Positions 1 to 13,446 of a stretch of DNA of 64,000 nucleotides are shown here, piece by piece. Below the pieces are notes generated by a model that saw nothing but the letters and a program-made list of their open reading frames with translations, was not told the DNA's origin and did no database searches. The translations under genes and the position numbers were made by a program. Within the stretch, counting starts at the first letter, position 1; the number at the start of each line of letters is the position of its first letter. The DNA is from Amia ocellicauda (Eukaryota; Chordata; Actinopteri; Amiiformes; Amiidae), in contig NC_089866.1 in the NCBI RefSeq assembly GCF_036373705.1, positions 25,785,001 to 25,849,000 of the forward strand. The letters are read 5' to 3'.

Positions 1-2412
1 ATAGGGATGCATTGACAGACAGAAAGCCTGTCTTTGGGAATCCAAAGCACTAGCACACATTTGACTACACCATGTTTAGAGCTAATTTGGGTCTGTGAAA
101 CCAGTCAGCTGTGTTTTTATATTTAGCTGTCTTGGTTTTATGTTGGTCTTGTTGGAAGAGGATATTTGGCTCTTATATAATAAGATGCATTTCTGTGTTG
201 CTGTTGAAGTTAAACTGATTTGGAATTGTGATATTCCTTTCACACATTGCCAACATTGGTAAGCAAGAAGCACTAAGTGGTTAGTGCAGATAAACTCCAA
301 TACAGCCAAAATATTTATGAGGCAAATATTTTAAGCCATTAGGTTGTCTTCTGTGGAAATAAATGTGAAAATGGAAAAGGGCTGACAGTCTTTAATTATA
401 GTACAGACTCTCATTCTCATTGTAGAGATTTTATGTAAGACTTATGCCTCATATATATATATTTAAATAACTTTTTGACAGTAGCTAAAAATAAGGATGT
501 GTGTAAATCTACAATTTCCAGAATCTGCACCACTGGCATATCTGGGTTTAATTAGCTTACGTTCCTGTAAACCACTGAGATTGCTGTTACAAGATGTTGA
601 TGAAGAGGGGATCTCTTTGGATTTTCAATGCCCTGGCACTGACTCCGCCCTTTGAGTGTCCACTGCCCAATCCTGAATCCCTGCTCATAATTTTAGTCCC
701 AGCCCCACCCACTGCCCCTCCTCTTGTTCCCATCCCCTCACCACCCCAGCTGCAGCTTAGCGCTGATAGAGCAAGCACTACTGTAATAGAGCCACTTAGG
801 CTCAATGCAATTCAAAAGTATATATAAATGTGTGTATAAATGTATATACATAATAAAATGAAACCATGAGAGATGATCACAAAGCAGTGCACTCTCAGAA
901 TCAGCCATTTTTGTTTTGAGGATAGAAACCCTAATTAATTGAGTAATCTCTAGACTAATGTGTGGTTTATAGGAGTGTATTCTAAGTTTCCCATTGTTCA
1001 AATAAATTAATTTGTTTTCAATCGTACCTTAGTAACTGGCTTTAAAACCAGAACTCAGACCAGAAATCATTTTGTTTTAAAATCAGTCTTTCACTGTTTT
1101 CATACCCGTTATGTGGCCAGACCAAATGAGACCCAGACCCACTTTAACTTTGATGGAGAGTTCTTCCTTCTACTGAATGAAAACCCACCAACCAGTACTG
1201 GGTTTGTCATTTGCAAATGGGAAGTGCCAGGCCTGGCGTTTTTTGAGAGTTCCGTAACATCCTTAATTGTCTTTCTTGAAAACACACACTATTTAGACTA
1301 TTGAGTGCAATGCAGTGGTCACCATCTCCCACTGTGCTTGACCCCATGGCTGTGGAACTCAAATGTGATGTTTCTACCCCTAGATACATAGGTAAAGTGT
1401 GCCATCCAGAGCAGTGGGGAATACCGTAGACCGTCCATTGAGATGCAAGGAACCTTACTGGACCATTTCCGTTTGGGATGCACATCTCCTGTTGGACTAA
1501 TTTAAGGACTGGGAGTTCAAGTCTGTTCCCACATACTTTAATGTTCTGCAGCTTTTAGGATTTCTGAGGTCCCTGTAGCACAAAGCCCTCTAGAATATTG
1601 ACCCTGTATGACTGTACGGCTACCTCCTGTTTTTTGCTGTAGCTAAATCAAGACTGTCAAACTGTGAAATGCTGTCCAGTACCCCAGATTAGTCTGAGCT
1701 TATTTCCTACCCTACTTATGTGGGATTCGGCACACATTTATTGTCTCACAGTTTGAAGTTATCTGTGCTTTTGAAGTCTGTGCCAGAATATATTTCTGTC
1801 ACCGTAGCTTATCACTACAAAATCCTAGGATTTTTTCAGAGCTAAAGTAAAGCTGAAACAAAACACCAGAAACCATGTACAAACACACATTTGATCACCA
1901 CATCATGCTTGCTGATTTGTAGTGCTAGATCTATATAATCAAAATCTATATGGATATTTTATTGACACAAATGTGCTCTGAATCTTGCTTCCTATCCAAA
2001 AAGGTTTTCATGGGTGGCATGTACCATTCAGAACACAAGAAGCAATGTGCTGCAGATAGACAGAAACTGTATGTGCAGTGTAAATGCATATGACTATACA
2101 TGTAGGTACTAGAACTGTTTGTAAACATATGTGGGTGTAACCTTTTATACACTCCACATCCTGAATGAGCCATTGTAATTAGTGTAATTATGCCTTTTAT
2201 CAATGATAAGCTGTTCATATGCTACTTGGCCACAATTACAATGTGCTTCTTTTGCCCTTGTGTGTGAAATAGTCTGTTATCCTATTCCACTGCCTGTTTG
2301 TAGTCATCAGTAGGCCAACCCAACCACATTTGTTTTGTTAGGAATTTCTATTGAATTCCTTATGACTGTTTACCCTGGTACATTTTTTAACATATTCCCC
2401 TATTTAGCATGG

Positions 2413-2501
2413 TTTTACTATGGTGGTACCATAGTATTACAGTGCTTTCCTGTGCTTTACTACACACTACCATGAATAACTTTGCGTCTACCATAGTAAA
2501 A
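2413..2501. repeat. Short inverted repeat, possible MITE relic
   Basis: TTTTACTATGGT at 2413-2424 is exactly reverse-complemented at 2490-2501, with further imperfect CCATAGTA motifs in between. This fits a small foldback element, but no clear ends or target duplication were found. Confidence 0.4.
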
Positions 2502-2799
2502 AGGCCTTGGCATTCCCATGACCCAGCATAGTACAGCACAGTGAAGGCCTGTGGAATCCATGAGCCATAACCACAGTACAACAATGTTAAAATTCGTATG
2601 GTAAATTTACCAAGTTAAGCTTACATAAGGAAAGTGTATTGACAGTGATCTACCAAACAGCTATAGGACATTAAGAACCAAAGATGTCTTCTTTAAAAAA
2701 AATGGTCTTTTAATTATGTTATTCAGATTTGTTTTCCTGAATAAGAGTGTTGCAAAGGACAGTGTCTTCAAAGGACAGGAATTGGGAACAACCTACTTC

Positions 2800-3196
2800 A
2801 CAATAACCCTATGACTTCACATTGACACTATGACTTCACACCTATAACTTCACATTGACCTTTTGACTTCACATTGACCCGATGACTTCACACCTATGAC
2901 TTCACATTTGGCCCTATGACTTCACACCTATGACCTCACATTGACCCTATGACTTCACATTTGGCCCTATGACTTCAAACCTGTTATTTCACATTAGCCC
3001 TATGACTTCACACCTATGACCTCACATTGACCCTATGACTTCACATTGGCCCCATGACTTCACACTTATGACTTCACATTTGGCCCTATGACTTAAAACC
3101 CATTACTTCACATTGGCCCTATTACTTCACATTGACCCTATGACTTCACACCTATGACCTCACATTGGCCCTATGACTTCGCATTGGCCCTATGAG
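2800..3196. repeat. Minisatellite of CTATGACTTCACA-type units
   Basis: About 400 bases consist of imperfect tandem units of roughly 15 to 19 bases that alternate CTATGACTTCACACC and CTATGACTTCACATTGGC forms. The units carry TGACTTCA or TGACCTCA cores. The array starts and ends abruptly inside the presumed SEC14L intron. Confidence 0.9.
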
Positions 3197-6100
3197 TGGG
3201 CAATAAAAAACAAAAAACAAGAAAGTAGCAAGAAAGAAAAGTAGTCCGATTAGGGCAGGTTTTTTAACACTGATTATTCAGTGATGCTCATTGTATTGGG
3301 ATGCAATCTATGTTCTGCTTGTAAACCCAGATACTGTCCTGGGCTTTGTCATGCTAACAGCTAAAGGTCAGAATAATCCAGGGGCTGTGCTGAAAAATAG
3401 ATGAGAGCCGAGATATATCTGAAATATCAAAAGTACTTGAATCCAGAGTATGAGAGTTCAAAGATAAGAACAGGACAATCCCTTTCTTTCTGCACCTGTT
3501 GTACTTTATGTATTATTAATTCGCCGTGGTGGCAGATAAGAGGTTTGAACTCGCAGTGGATAGAAGGGACAACTCCTATTTTCACTGTGCCTGTATTATC
3601 CTAGTAAACCACTGTTCTACATTAAACCATTGTACAGGGCCACATCAGTAACTCTCTGATGTTTGGCTGGCCACATATGTAGCTCCTTTCTTCCCCAAAC
3701 TTCTTTAAACACACCCTTATTCATTTCCAAATGTTGAACCTGCTTATAGTGTGTGCTATGAATAAAGAAACCATAAACATAAAAAATACATTTTAAATGC
3801 ATAGTGTTTCGGTGCTGCAGTAGAGCCCGTGGGACATACAAACAAACAAACAAACAAACAAATCAATGCAACCACATAAATCCGTCCAACCCAGCAGAAA
3901 AGAAGTCTGGCCACCCGGACCTCAGCCTCTCCCATCATGCAACCTGCATCCATCCACCTACACCTGTCACACTGTCCCCCTCAAGCTTTTATTCCCTCAC
4001 TGGTTCAGATGGAGTTGATCTGATTCCTCCAGCCCAGTGGTGATCCCCAACTATCAACACTACATTCTCTACCTTACTGATAGAGCTATCCCAGGGTCCT
4101 GAAATGTAGGCAGAGATTTTATGATTTAAAACCTGACCAGATCAATATGTTTGTCGATCCCTGCCTGATTACTTCCTGCCCCCCTCAGTGTGTTTTTGGC
4201 AGCAGGATTTTATTGGAAAGTCAACTGCTTTCATGTTTGCCCTTTAGCTCTCTCAATTAATATTTAATAGTGGAAAATCTGAGCTGCCTTTATTTTGCCC
4301 GTGCACACAGAAAGCATTCAGAGGTATATTTAGGGATTTGTTTGTTGTTTTTTGTCTGTTTTGTTTTCTCAATTCAATCATACCTAAAACATATTTTACG
4401 AATCACCATGGAATTAATCGTAGATTATTTTCTTTCAAAAATATATTTTTATTTTATTTACTCTGGAGAATCAGTACAAAGGGCATTCATAAATAGTTCC
4501 TAAAATACCCTACATTGTTTATCCTAATGAACAAAATGCAGTAGATTTCACCACAGACCACAGAGTATTAGAAAAAGCAAAGTCTATTTAATGTCTACTA
4601 ATGTAAAACAGTTTGCAACAGAATGACTTAAAAGATGCAGCTCTCTCCTGGTTGGGTGAAGTAAATTGAGTCATAAGTCATAAGAAAACATAAAAAGCTG
4701 ATTCATGGAAAGTGGTCATATTTGATTAAGTACTTTACTTTACTTCCCTGTTTTTATTAACAAAGTGAAGTGCAGGTGTCAGAGTTGGCCTCAACAATAC
4801 AATGGACTATCAATTAAAGGCAAGTCGTTTTGTGAAAGATTTGTCCCTTTCTCTTTCTGTTTTGACATCCCCTCTGCTATTGTTAGGCTATAACATTAGG
4901 TCCTGCTCATTGGTTGTCTTCTACACCAACATCTGTCTGGTAATAACAAACTGCAGTATACTTGTACTTCCACTGGTAAATAGACAGTTGTGGAAAAGAG
5001 AGGCATATGTACAAAAATGTGAAATGGATTTTAGTCGGTCTCAATAGCTCTGATTTATTCTCGCTCATTGAGTGATCTGATCTCTTGCACGCTTACACCC
5101 CAACCTGGGTCTTGTTCTCAAGTAGTGCTGCAGACCCCCCATTTCAAGGCAACAAATACAAAGAGAACCAGATCAAGTGCCAGATGTGAAAGCTAGACAT
5201 TCAGACTTCATGAACAACTCTTTCATGACTTGCCCTGTGTTCACTCCGTAAATTTTTCCAGCTGCTTAATTTCCCTTGTCATTTTCCTAACAAGGACATT
5301 TTGGGGCTGTACAACACTCTCAGGGCAGTACTCTGGTGCCCCCCCCCCCCTCCCTAACCTCCCACCTCTCACACACACACATCTTGAATGTTAAAATCCT
5401 GGCTGTCTCCAGAGAGCCTGTTTATTGTCCATTGTGGGTTGTGTTCTGCTGAAAATCTTTGAGTTTGTGAATGTCTGTCTGCTGAAATCTAGCTGATGTT
5501 AACCTCCCCTCCCCCCTCTCAGATGACTTAAGTGTGCTTAGAGTAGAGCAATGCGTTTCTAATGTACTGTGTGCAGTGTGATTTTGATCTTACATCTAAA
5601 GTATTTGTTTCTGTGCTAATAAAAAAAAATTCTAACCTTAATTAAATATTATTTCCCATATATCTGTTCTCTGCTTTTTTGTTGTTGTTTTTATTTGTTG
5701 AGGGACACATTTTGGGAGCTAAGAACTAGCTAATGTTTTCTATTTCATTTGTTTGTTGATTATGTTAACTAAAAATGTATTATACAGTTAATATACATAT
5801 AGTCTATAATATAAGAAAGTAAAGTATGACAGAACAGTACTCTGACTGACCTTCTTATAATTCATAATTGAATTAAAGGAAGCTTGGCAGATGGAGTTAT
5901 GTGTTAAATAGTTAAACAAGTACCACTTCAGATATATATGACAGGCTTCTCCTGTAGAAAAAAAAATTGGGGGGTCTTCCCAGTGTTCAGTCAATGCCTA
6001 CTGTTATGTGATGAGATTTTTTAATGCAGTTGTGTAACAGTTTCATATATTTTCTGGTAGACTCCGTGCTGGGGTTGGCACAGGGCACCACTGAACTGTT

Positions 6101-6659
6101 GTGTGAGCGACAGCAAACGGACAATTGAGTGGCTTACAGAGCTCATTGGCTGTTAGGGTTGCTATGGCACAGATGTGTCAACACGGAGTCAGTGCCAGGC
6201 AGATTTAACACATTGATGTCAAGTGTATATGGAAGGGGGTGAAATTGACTGCCGGTTGGTGCTGATTGCCTTTTAAATAATGTAAGAAAAACGGTCAGCC
6301 ACCATAACCAGTTTTATCATACCCCTCCATTTGTTGTTAATTCATGCAAAACATGAAAGCCACAAATGCCACGGTAAAAATCTCAAACATCTCTCGATTT
6401 GAAGCTTTTTTTTTTTTTTTTTTTTTTTTTTTATCAATTGCAACAATGTCACTTCATGCCTCTATAGACTCAAAACGGCACCAATGCTCCTTCTGACATA
6501 GCAAGTAGCTAATTCTCCCAGGGCCTGCTCAGTCACAGCAGTCAACTTGCACTGCTTTATAACGTAAGTCTTGTCTGTTTTTAAATTTCCATTGATTCAG
6601 TTGTTTTACTGCATCTGGTGTTTCTGTGTACATGGGCTTGACTTGTGTGTGTGTTGCAG

Positions 6660-7562
6660 ATTAAGTATGGTGGCGATGTCCCCAAATCTTACTACGTCCG
6701 TGAATCTGTGAAACAGCAGTATGACCAGACCATATCCATTAGCCGTGGTTCTTCCCAGCAGCTGGAGTTTGAAATTCTCTTTCCAGGCTGTGTGTTAAGG
6801 TGAGTGACCTATAGAGCATTTCTTCTCATGAGCAAAGACCCCCACTAACCATTATCCCTCATGCTCACTCTCAAAAGAAAAAAAAAGTACTTATGTAACA
6901 TTTGTTTTCTCTCTCTCTCCGTTTTCCCTCCAGGTGGCAGTTTGCCAGTGAAGGGGCAGACATTGGCTTTGGAGTCTTCATCAAGACGAAGGTGGGCGGC
7001 CGGCAGAAGGCTGGGGAGATGGTGGAGGTGGTGCCCAGCGAGCGATACAATGCACACCTGGTGCCTGAAGACGGCAGCCTTACGTGCTTAGACCCTGGAG
7101 TCTGTAAGTCAAATGTGGGGGAGTGGGCGGTGGGGTGTGGGTGGTGTCTCTTGGAGTTGGGTGAGGCGGTTGGATGGGAGTCAGTGGAGCAATCTTGGAC
7201 AAGTTACCCAGCCATATTGTTGGTTCCTTCCAGAGTTATGTCCTGGGCTCAGTTAGCAACCAAACAAGCTAGAATGGTCAAGAGACCTTCTTTCAGCTGG
7301 AACCTATCAGATGTTCAAACTCTGTGAGGGGTACTGTATCAGAGAAAAAATAATGTGTGGGGGGGTGGGGGGGAAGCGCATTAAAATAAAACACACTCTC
7401 TACTGTTTAGATGTGCTGCGGTTTGACAACACCTACAGCCTGTTCCATTCCAAGAAGGTCAGCTTCTCAGTGGAAGTTCTTCTGCCAGACAGCCAATCAG
7501 AGGCGCCGTTGAGCCAGGGATTGATCAAATCAGGGACGGAACTCCACACCAACGGCCAATAG
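6660..7562 (+). CDS. sec14l2: SEC14-like protein 2 (SEC14L2/3 family), last three coding exons
   Basis: SEC14L2-family proteins bind hydrophobic ligands such as tocopherol and squalene through a CRAL-TRIO domain and end in a GOLD domain. Only the GOLD part is here: exons 6660-6799, 6934-7103 and 7411-7562, joined in phases 2 and 1 with GT-AG borders, giving about 153 residues. Recognisable family motifs are [52 protein letters not shown] and [10 protein letters not shown], then VEVLLPD and a short tail to TAG at 7560. Upstream exons lie outside the window. SEC14L2, L3 and L4 are close paralogues; MTFP1 immediately downstream on the same strand matches human SEC14L2, which decides the symbol. 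Family certain, exact paralogue less so. Confidence 0.93.
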
Positions 7563-8301
7563 CAGGACGGGGATGAGAACAGCGTTTCCTTCTACTTCCC
7601 ACAGATTCCTAGGCGTTACAGCACCTCCTGATACTGCATCACAGCTGTCTGAAATGTTCCACAGTGTAAGTGTACAAGACACACATGGACGTATGTCCAA
7701 GACCGCTGCTGATTTGGGGGCAGATTGTACCTCTACGCATAAACACTTAGTGTGTAGGATGAAGTTTTTACTGTGCTCATGAAAGGGGCAGACTCTACTG
7801 GAGAATTCTCCTGACAGTGCCTCATTAAAAAAAAAAAAAAAAAAACACAACAGACTGGTTCACACTGACCGTGCATTCCCCTTTTTTACTTGAACGTGTA
7901 GAATCCCAGATCAAATTTTTCAGACGAAACATAGAAATGGACTTTTGAGGTATTTTCCAAACATTTCCATGTCTTGCAGCTTCTTGCGTTGTCCACAGTC
8001 TAGCAACTGTGGAAACTATCATTATAATATGACCTTCTCCGTGATGCTGCTTTGTTATAAATCTTTTTTTTTTTTATCACATGAATCCAACATTTAACCA
8101 GCAATCACACAAATCCAGTCCACTTGTCCGTTAGTGCTAGAAGGTCTGTATATTCACAGAAATCCAATATAAACAGATACCACCAATAAGGTTTTAGTCT
8201 GTACCAACACACTTATTTCATATCCATTATTATAGCTGCCTCCAGTTGGACCTTTAGAGAAGGTGGCAACCTGCTTAACACACTTTCTCAGTACTGAAGC
8301 A

Positions 8302-8307
8302 AATAAA
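8302..8307 (+). terminator. Candidate SEC14L2 polyadenylation signal
   Basis: First canonical AATAAA after the stop codon at 7560, giving a 3' UTR of about 0.75 kb. Later signals could be used instead. Confidence 0.4.
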
Positions 8308-10331
8308 ATATTTCATTTGGAGTGCTAGTATATCTGGCCCATAAAGTGTTATTACATTTATTAAATGTTTTCTTTCTGGAGGTGCAGTTCAATTTGGTAA
8401 TCATTCCTCTTACTTGAAATTGGACTCTGTGCAATAATAATGATAATAATTACCATAATAATAATGTTTTGCCTTTTCATAGGGACCATGTGAGATGTAA
8501 CATAATAGAGTTGGGGAAATGTACCCTTTGTAATAGCTGGTGCATTATGAAGCCTTAGTTGGTTACGGAACAAATACAAACAAGGCGATTTAATTCAGCA
8601 TTCCATACAATAGATTCAGTGTGACTTAAAACATCGGACACTGGAAAGTTTGACGCATGGGGAGGAAATGCGATTATAAATACAGGATGACAGGGTTTAC
8701 ATTTAAGCACATTCAGATTTTTTTTTTTTGACCAAACAGATCATGCTTGGTAAATTCTTTGCTTTGTACACAATGGAACTGTCCTAAGATGGTACAATTG
8801 CAGTCCTTAAGGAATGCTAAGAAAATGGGCAGGAATCTGTCACTGGCCTTAAATGAACCAGTATTAAATATATTAGCTGCTTTCCATTAAGATATAATTA
8901 TTTTTTAAAACAATATCCATTTATCTTGTAACTATTTATTTTACAATTACATTTTTAACAGTTAAAATTCTAATTTATTTTAAAGATTGTTCCACCCCCA
9001 TACATTAATGAACTACTGTCTTGGCTAAGGAGCAAGATGTCCTCAGATGACCCAGACTCTAGTGAGCTGGCTACTATTAGCTTTCTGAGTTCACCCTTCT
9101 TTTTGGTTTGGGCAGGTTTCATCCTAAACCATACTGCGCTTGCACTGTCATCCTTCTGTCCAGCCATCAGGCCACAGACCTTTACACTCCATTGTAAGGA
9201 GAGTCTGGCCCAGATTTACGACTGAACACTTCAGCACAAGAGAACAATTTGTCATTCGTTTTCCATTTCTGCTAGGACCAGAAGGGTAGTTGTAGGCAAT
9301 GTTAAAACCATTAGATATGTTTCTGTAAAAAATTGATCTTCTGAAGCAAAACAAAGCAGCTGATGATGAAGTAATACACTATATCACATGCTTTTCTCAG
9401 AACACTTTCCAAACTGCTGTGAATAAACACACAGACAAAGTCCATGGGCTGTGAGGGGTTTCTATCAAAACCAGGCCACAAAGAAACTTGAACAACGAAC
9501 ACATCTTTAAAATAACACATCCGTAACAATCCAGAAAAAAAACTATATCATTTTTTAAATGAAGTGCACATGAACAGTCTGACTTTTTCATCTTTTTGTT
9601 TGTGTTCCACTATTTCAGAATCAAATCTTTTACAAGGTGAGAGGAAATACAATCTCTTCTTATACTTATCTTACCACATTGTAAGCATTTCCATCCAGAA
9701 AATTGACAGATATTCAGTAGAGTTAAAAGCTTTTGAAGGCCTTGAAAATGTATATACTTGGTTCCATTTATATACTGTAAATCATAAGGGGCATTTGTGC
9801 CTGCAAAAACTCATACGCTTCTGTTGCATGTATGAGCGTTCTAAAAGATGTATAATTTTCTGCCTCTTAATCTTAATATAAAGAATATTTATTTAAAAAT
9901 CATCACATTGGAAACTTAAAAACTTGAACAGGAATGCTGGTAAGAACCAGCACAAACAAATAAGACTCTGTGGTGGAAAACGTTTCCAGTCTTGTCTGAC
10001 GGGCTTAAATGAGGCACAGAGCTTAATGTAATAGCATTCCATTCCCTAAGGTGTAACAACAGGAACACGAAGTATCTTCAGAATTGTGAATTGTACGACG
10101 TACGTTAATGTGGCTTAGTAGTGCACACTGGGGGGAAAACCAAACAAACAAACAAACAAACACTTTATGCTGTTTTGGTAAATGAATGTGATGTTCTGCC
10201 ATTTTTCTATGTACAATGGCACATGTATATTTTCATCTTTAAACATGTTGACATGATTTGATAATGTAATCTGTGCCATTCATTGGTGAAAGGGAAATGA
10301 AACTAATCAGACTTAAAAGGCAAGTACGGCT

Positions 10332-10470
10332 CAGTTTAGGTGTGCTTCACTGTTTAATCTATGTCTGTTTCGAGGGGCTTGATAGGTCAGTGTAACATCA
10401 TGTATGTTTTTCCTTGCCCAGAAGTATGGAACAGGTTTGCACTTGGGTGAAAAGACCTAAACTGAGCGCA
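10332..10470. repeat. 12-bp perfect inverted repeat about 140 bp apart
   Basis: CTCAGTTTAGGT near 10332 is exactly reverse-complemented as ACCTAAACTGAG near 10457-10468, downstream of the SEC14L2-like gene. It could be a small foldback element or a structured UTR; no target duplication was identified. Confidence 0.45.
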
Positions 10471-12505
10471 CAGTCTCAGCCACTGTCCCACTGTGTGGAC
10501 TAAACCCACTGATGTCACTGTTTTGAACCTGTCAAACCTCATAGTGCCTAATGTTTACATATGAGACCAATCATTGTCCCTGTGGATTAACATTGAATAA
10601 GCTTATCTCATTTATATTGTGAATATATATGAACAGTCCAAATCCTAGACTGTTATGAGAATCCTAAATAGAAGTTGCCTATACATTGTGTGTTGACGTG
10701 TTAAATTAAATTGAAAATGATTGTGAGCTTCATATATTAAGTGCCGGAATTTTCCAACATGTAAAATGTACTGTTTGTGTCTGTTGGGAAAGGTTTGTAT
10801 TAATTGTTAAATGTCCTCCTAAACAGTGTACCCAAACTATGTATTATAGCCTAACTAAGCTACAGAAATTGTACTACATGTCTGGAATTGCCCAAGATTA
10901 ATGTCTCTATTGAACTCAGTTTCAGTGTTACTGGCCTATGAACAGGAACCAGCAAACATGTAGCGATGTGACAGTGCTTTATTCATTGTTATTTAAGCTG
11001 GTGTACTCAATTAGGAATTTCACTTCTGTTATGATGACCATCAAATGCATCCCAAGAGATGGTGCTTTTCCCCATGTTCTTCCAGTCAACGCTGCCAGTA
11101 TTTTGTGTTTTCCTTTGCCAGCATTATACCTCTGTTGGCAATTTGTTGTCTGAAAAGATCCAGCTACTTGTTATTGTCTGTGTTAAGGAGAAGCATGTCA
11201 ATAGTTTGTTGATTTAAAAACGAATCAAGACAATTTAAACTATTAAAAGAAAAGGTTTAAAAAAACAGGAAATGTGCTCTGTACATTTTTTTAAATTTGA
11301 TTTGATCCACTTTCCACTTCAATTTAATTAATTGAATCATTTGACTCTCTGTAGCACTGTTTTGGGTATGCCTGATCTAAATCCAGTCTATTGTGGGCAT
11401 TTACATTAAACAAGTCAAGCTTGGACCGAGCACCTTCACACATTGAAGTCAATTATTTACTTAAAAAATAATGGTGTTTAATGGTGGAAAAGAAACAATT
11501 CTGTATAAGGTACGGGGGGGGGGGGGGGGGGGGGCTAAATTAAGCGAATTTCCTGTGTGCTAAGACTTTATTTAAAGCTGTGGAAACCTGCCAGATAACT
11601 GTTAGTTTGTGTTTATCCCTGATTCGTCACACTGGGTTTATAAAAGCCCTGGGTTTTTAAACAAAGCAGTTGTGCCTTCATCCTTCAGACTGTGATTCAT
11701 GGATAATGTGAGCCAGTGAAGATCCAAAATCCTTGCAGATTGTCAGATACTTTGTTTTCCCTGTGAAATTAGCTTGGTTTTATTTGTTTGATTATTTATG
11801 TATTTATTCATTCATGCTGAGGTCATGGTTAATGACTTCATTTGACGTAAGAAAGCAAGTCATCAGTTTTGGTATAATCCGACCATTATCAGTGTATGTA
11901 CATCCATTACTTTGCAGGTTATGGGTGCAAGATGCTCCTTGTTTCAAAATGCATTTAACACTTACAATTTGCCAGGATTATATAGTGAAATTGTCTATTA
12001 TGTTAAATTACAAACAAACACCTACCCTAGGACCATGACAATCCTAGACATGGTGAAAACCTAGACAATCACCATGTCTGAGATCTCTTGCAACAGTGTC
12101 CGGCAACTTGCTAGCGCCACGTCACACTAGTCTTGCTGCTTTTGAAATCTGATCCCCCAAGTCTCTACTGTAAATTCCCAGCCAATCCAAAGATAATTAA
12201 ATGTCAGCATGTTTCCTTTAGCACTATTCCTTAGAATCTCCCATCTCATCAACTGCAACCCTTACAGAAATGTTAAAAGCAGGCCTCAAAGCTGTTAACC
12301 ACAAACTTTGACAATGTATTATAGCATATGCTCAAGGTGTCATATTATCCTGTTATTTATGTAATTATTATTTTCAGTTTGGCTAATTACACGATAAACA
12401 GTTCTTGATGTTTATCTTTAATGTAAAGTATTTATTATCTTTCGTACTTAGCACAGAAGCTACAGTATAATCGTAACGAATGCATGTAGTACATTATACA
12501 CATTT

Positions 12506-12750
12506 GGAGGACTATCCATGCCAAAATTTAAAAAAAACTCACAGAGAAAAGAATACAATTAATCAATTAATGTTTAAATATATACACAAATATATAAATG
12601 TTGAAATCAATCAATCAATAAATACACGTTTATCTATTTCAACATTTTTTATTGATGTATTTATTCGTGTATTTATTTCAACATGTATTGAATTAAAGAT
12701 TGATTTTCTGTGTATGTATTTTTAATTTTAATGGATAGTACTCCATAGAC
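12506..12750. mobile_element. Palindromic MITE, copy 1
   Basis: Begins with GGAGGACTATCCATGCCAAA and ends with a diverged reverse complement (ATGGATAGTACTCC). The AT-rich interior is itself near-palindromic, with AATCAATCAATAAATAC on one arm and ATGTATTTATTCGTGTATT-type sequence on the other, so the whole element could fold into a hairpin. A second copy lies at about 30561-30857. No coding capacity. Confidence 0.75.
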
Positions 12751-12983
12751 ACCTACTGCTATCATGCGGCAGTAATTACGTTGATGTTTTTATAATTACG
12801 CCTCGCCTCCACCAAAAGACACAATACTGTATTGCTGATATTGAAACACATACATCAACGTTGTCCGAAAGAGACGATTATTGGGGTTAAGCAATCTGTG
12901 TGAGTAATAATGTCCCCTTCGTCTTGTGACATTTACTAAGACATGCAACTCCACAGAAAGCAAAGCCTCATCTGCAAGTTACT

Positions 12984-13118
12984 GGTCGCGTTCTTATATC
13001 GCAGATGTCCGCAGTTCTGCACAGATCTGCAGAATCCCACCGATTCCATTGGTGGAGCCGCGCAGAACCGCGCAGTGCGCACACAAGAGCGGAAATCTGC
13101 GCTACACGAACGTGAGCA
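12984..13118. mobile_element. CpG-rich palindromic element, copy A, upstream of MTFP1
   Basis: The ends GGTCGCGTTCTTATATCGCA and CTACACGAACGTGAGC are imperfect inverted repeats, and the interior alternates CGCAGAT, TCCGCAGTTCTGC and GCGCAGAACC motifs around an internal palindrome CCGATTCCATTGGTGGA. It lies about 330 bases upstream of the MTFP1 ATG. Three more copies occur at 13606, 49004 and 60340. Not recognised as a named family. Confidence 0.75.
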
Positions 13119-13446
13119 CTATAACAACCGAAGAGCCCGGAACTACAGTCCCTTGCATGTAGGGACCGTCGTCAAATCATAATCGTAATAATAATCCAGA
13201 TCCTCCATCTGCTTTAACTATTAATTATACTACTACTACGATTACTACTTATAATCATAATACTAATAAACTAATTCAGCTCTAATTTGGCATTTGCGTG
13301 AGTACTTTGATGCGAAGGTCACATTTTTAACAGAGCATTTGTGGACGGCCCCTTCGTTCAACAGCGTGGAGATTGGCGGTGGCAGCGCCGGGGGTTGTAG
13401 TGATTAAGTGGAGTCCTAGGGGTCAAGGTGTTATCGGAGATTTGAC

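Larger units (their letters stand above)
1..6659 (+). other. Presumed intron of the SEC14L2-like gene, no coding exon seen
   Basis: No stretch here matches the upstream CRAL-TRIO exons expected before the first visible SEC14L exon, and the short open frames lack splice context. It therefore appears to be one intron of more than 6.6 kb, or intron plus missed exons. It holds a tandem minisatellite at about 2800-3196, a (CAAA)n run near 3838, a C-run near 5340, a T-run at about 6406-6432 and two short inverted repeats (about 2413-2501 and 6060-6191). Intron status is inferred from the splice acceptor just before 6660. Confidence 0.6.
7563..12505 (+). other. SEC14L2 3' UTR and intergenic DNA up to MTFP1
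   Basis: The first part must contain the SEC14L2-like 3' UTR; its end is not clear. An AATAAA lies at 8302-8307 and another at 9422-9427, while the ATTAAA near 7826 runs into a genomic A-tract. The rest is AT-rich with no convincing ORF, no coding similarity that I recognise, an (AAAC)n run near 10141, and a pure G-run at about 11514-11534. Confidence 0.6.

Noticed and set aside
6060-6191. GACTCCGTG inverted repeat before the first SEC14L exon
   Set aside because: Only 9 perfect bases; expected by chance or an unidentifiable relic.
6902-7327. 141-codon open frame over the SEC14L2 region
   Set aside because: It is the second GOLD exon read through its donor into the intron; the spliced model explains it.
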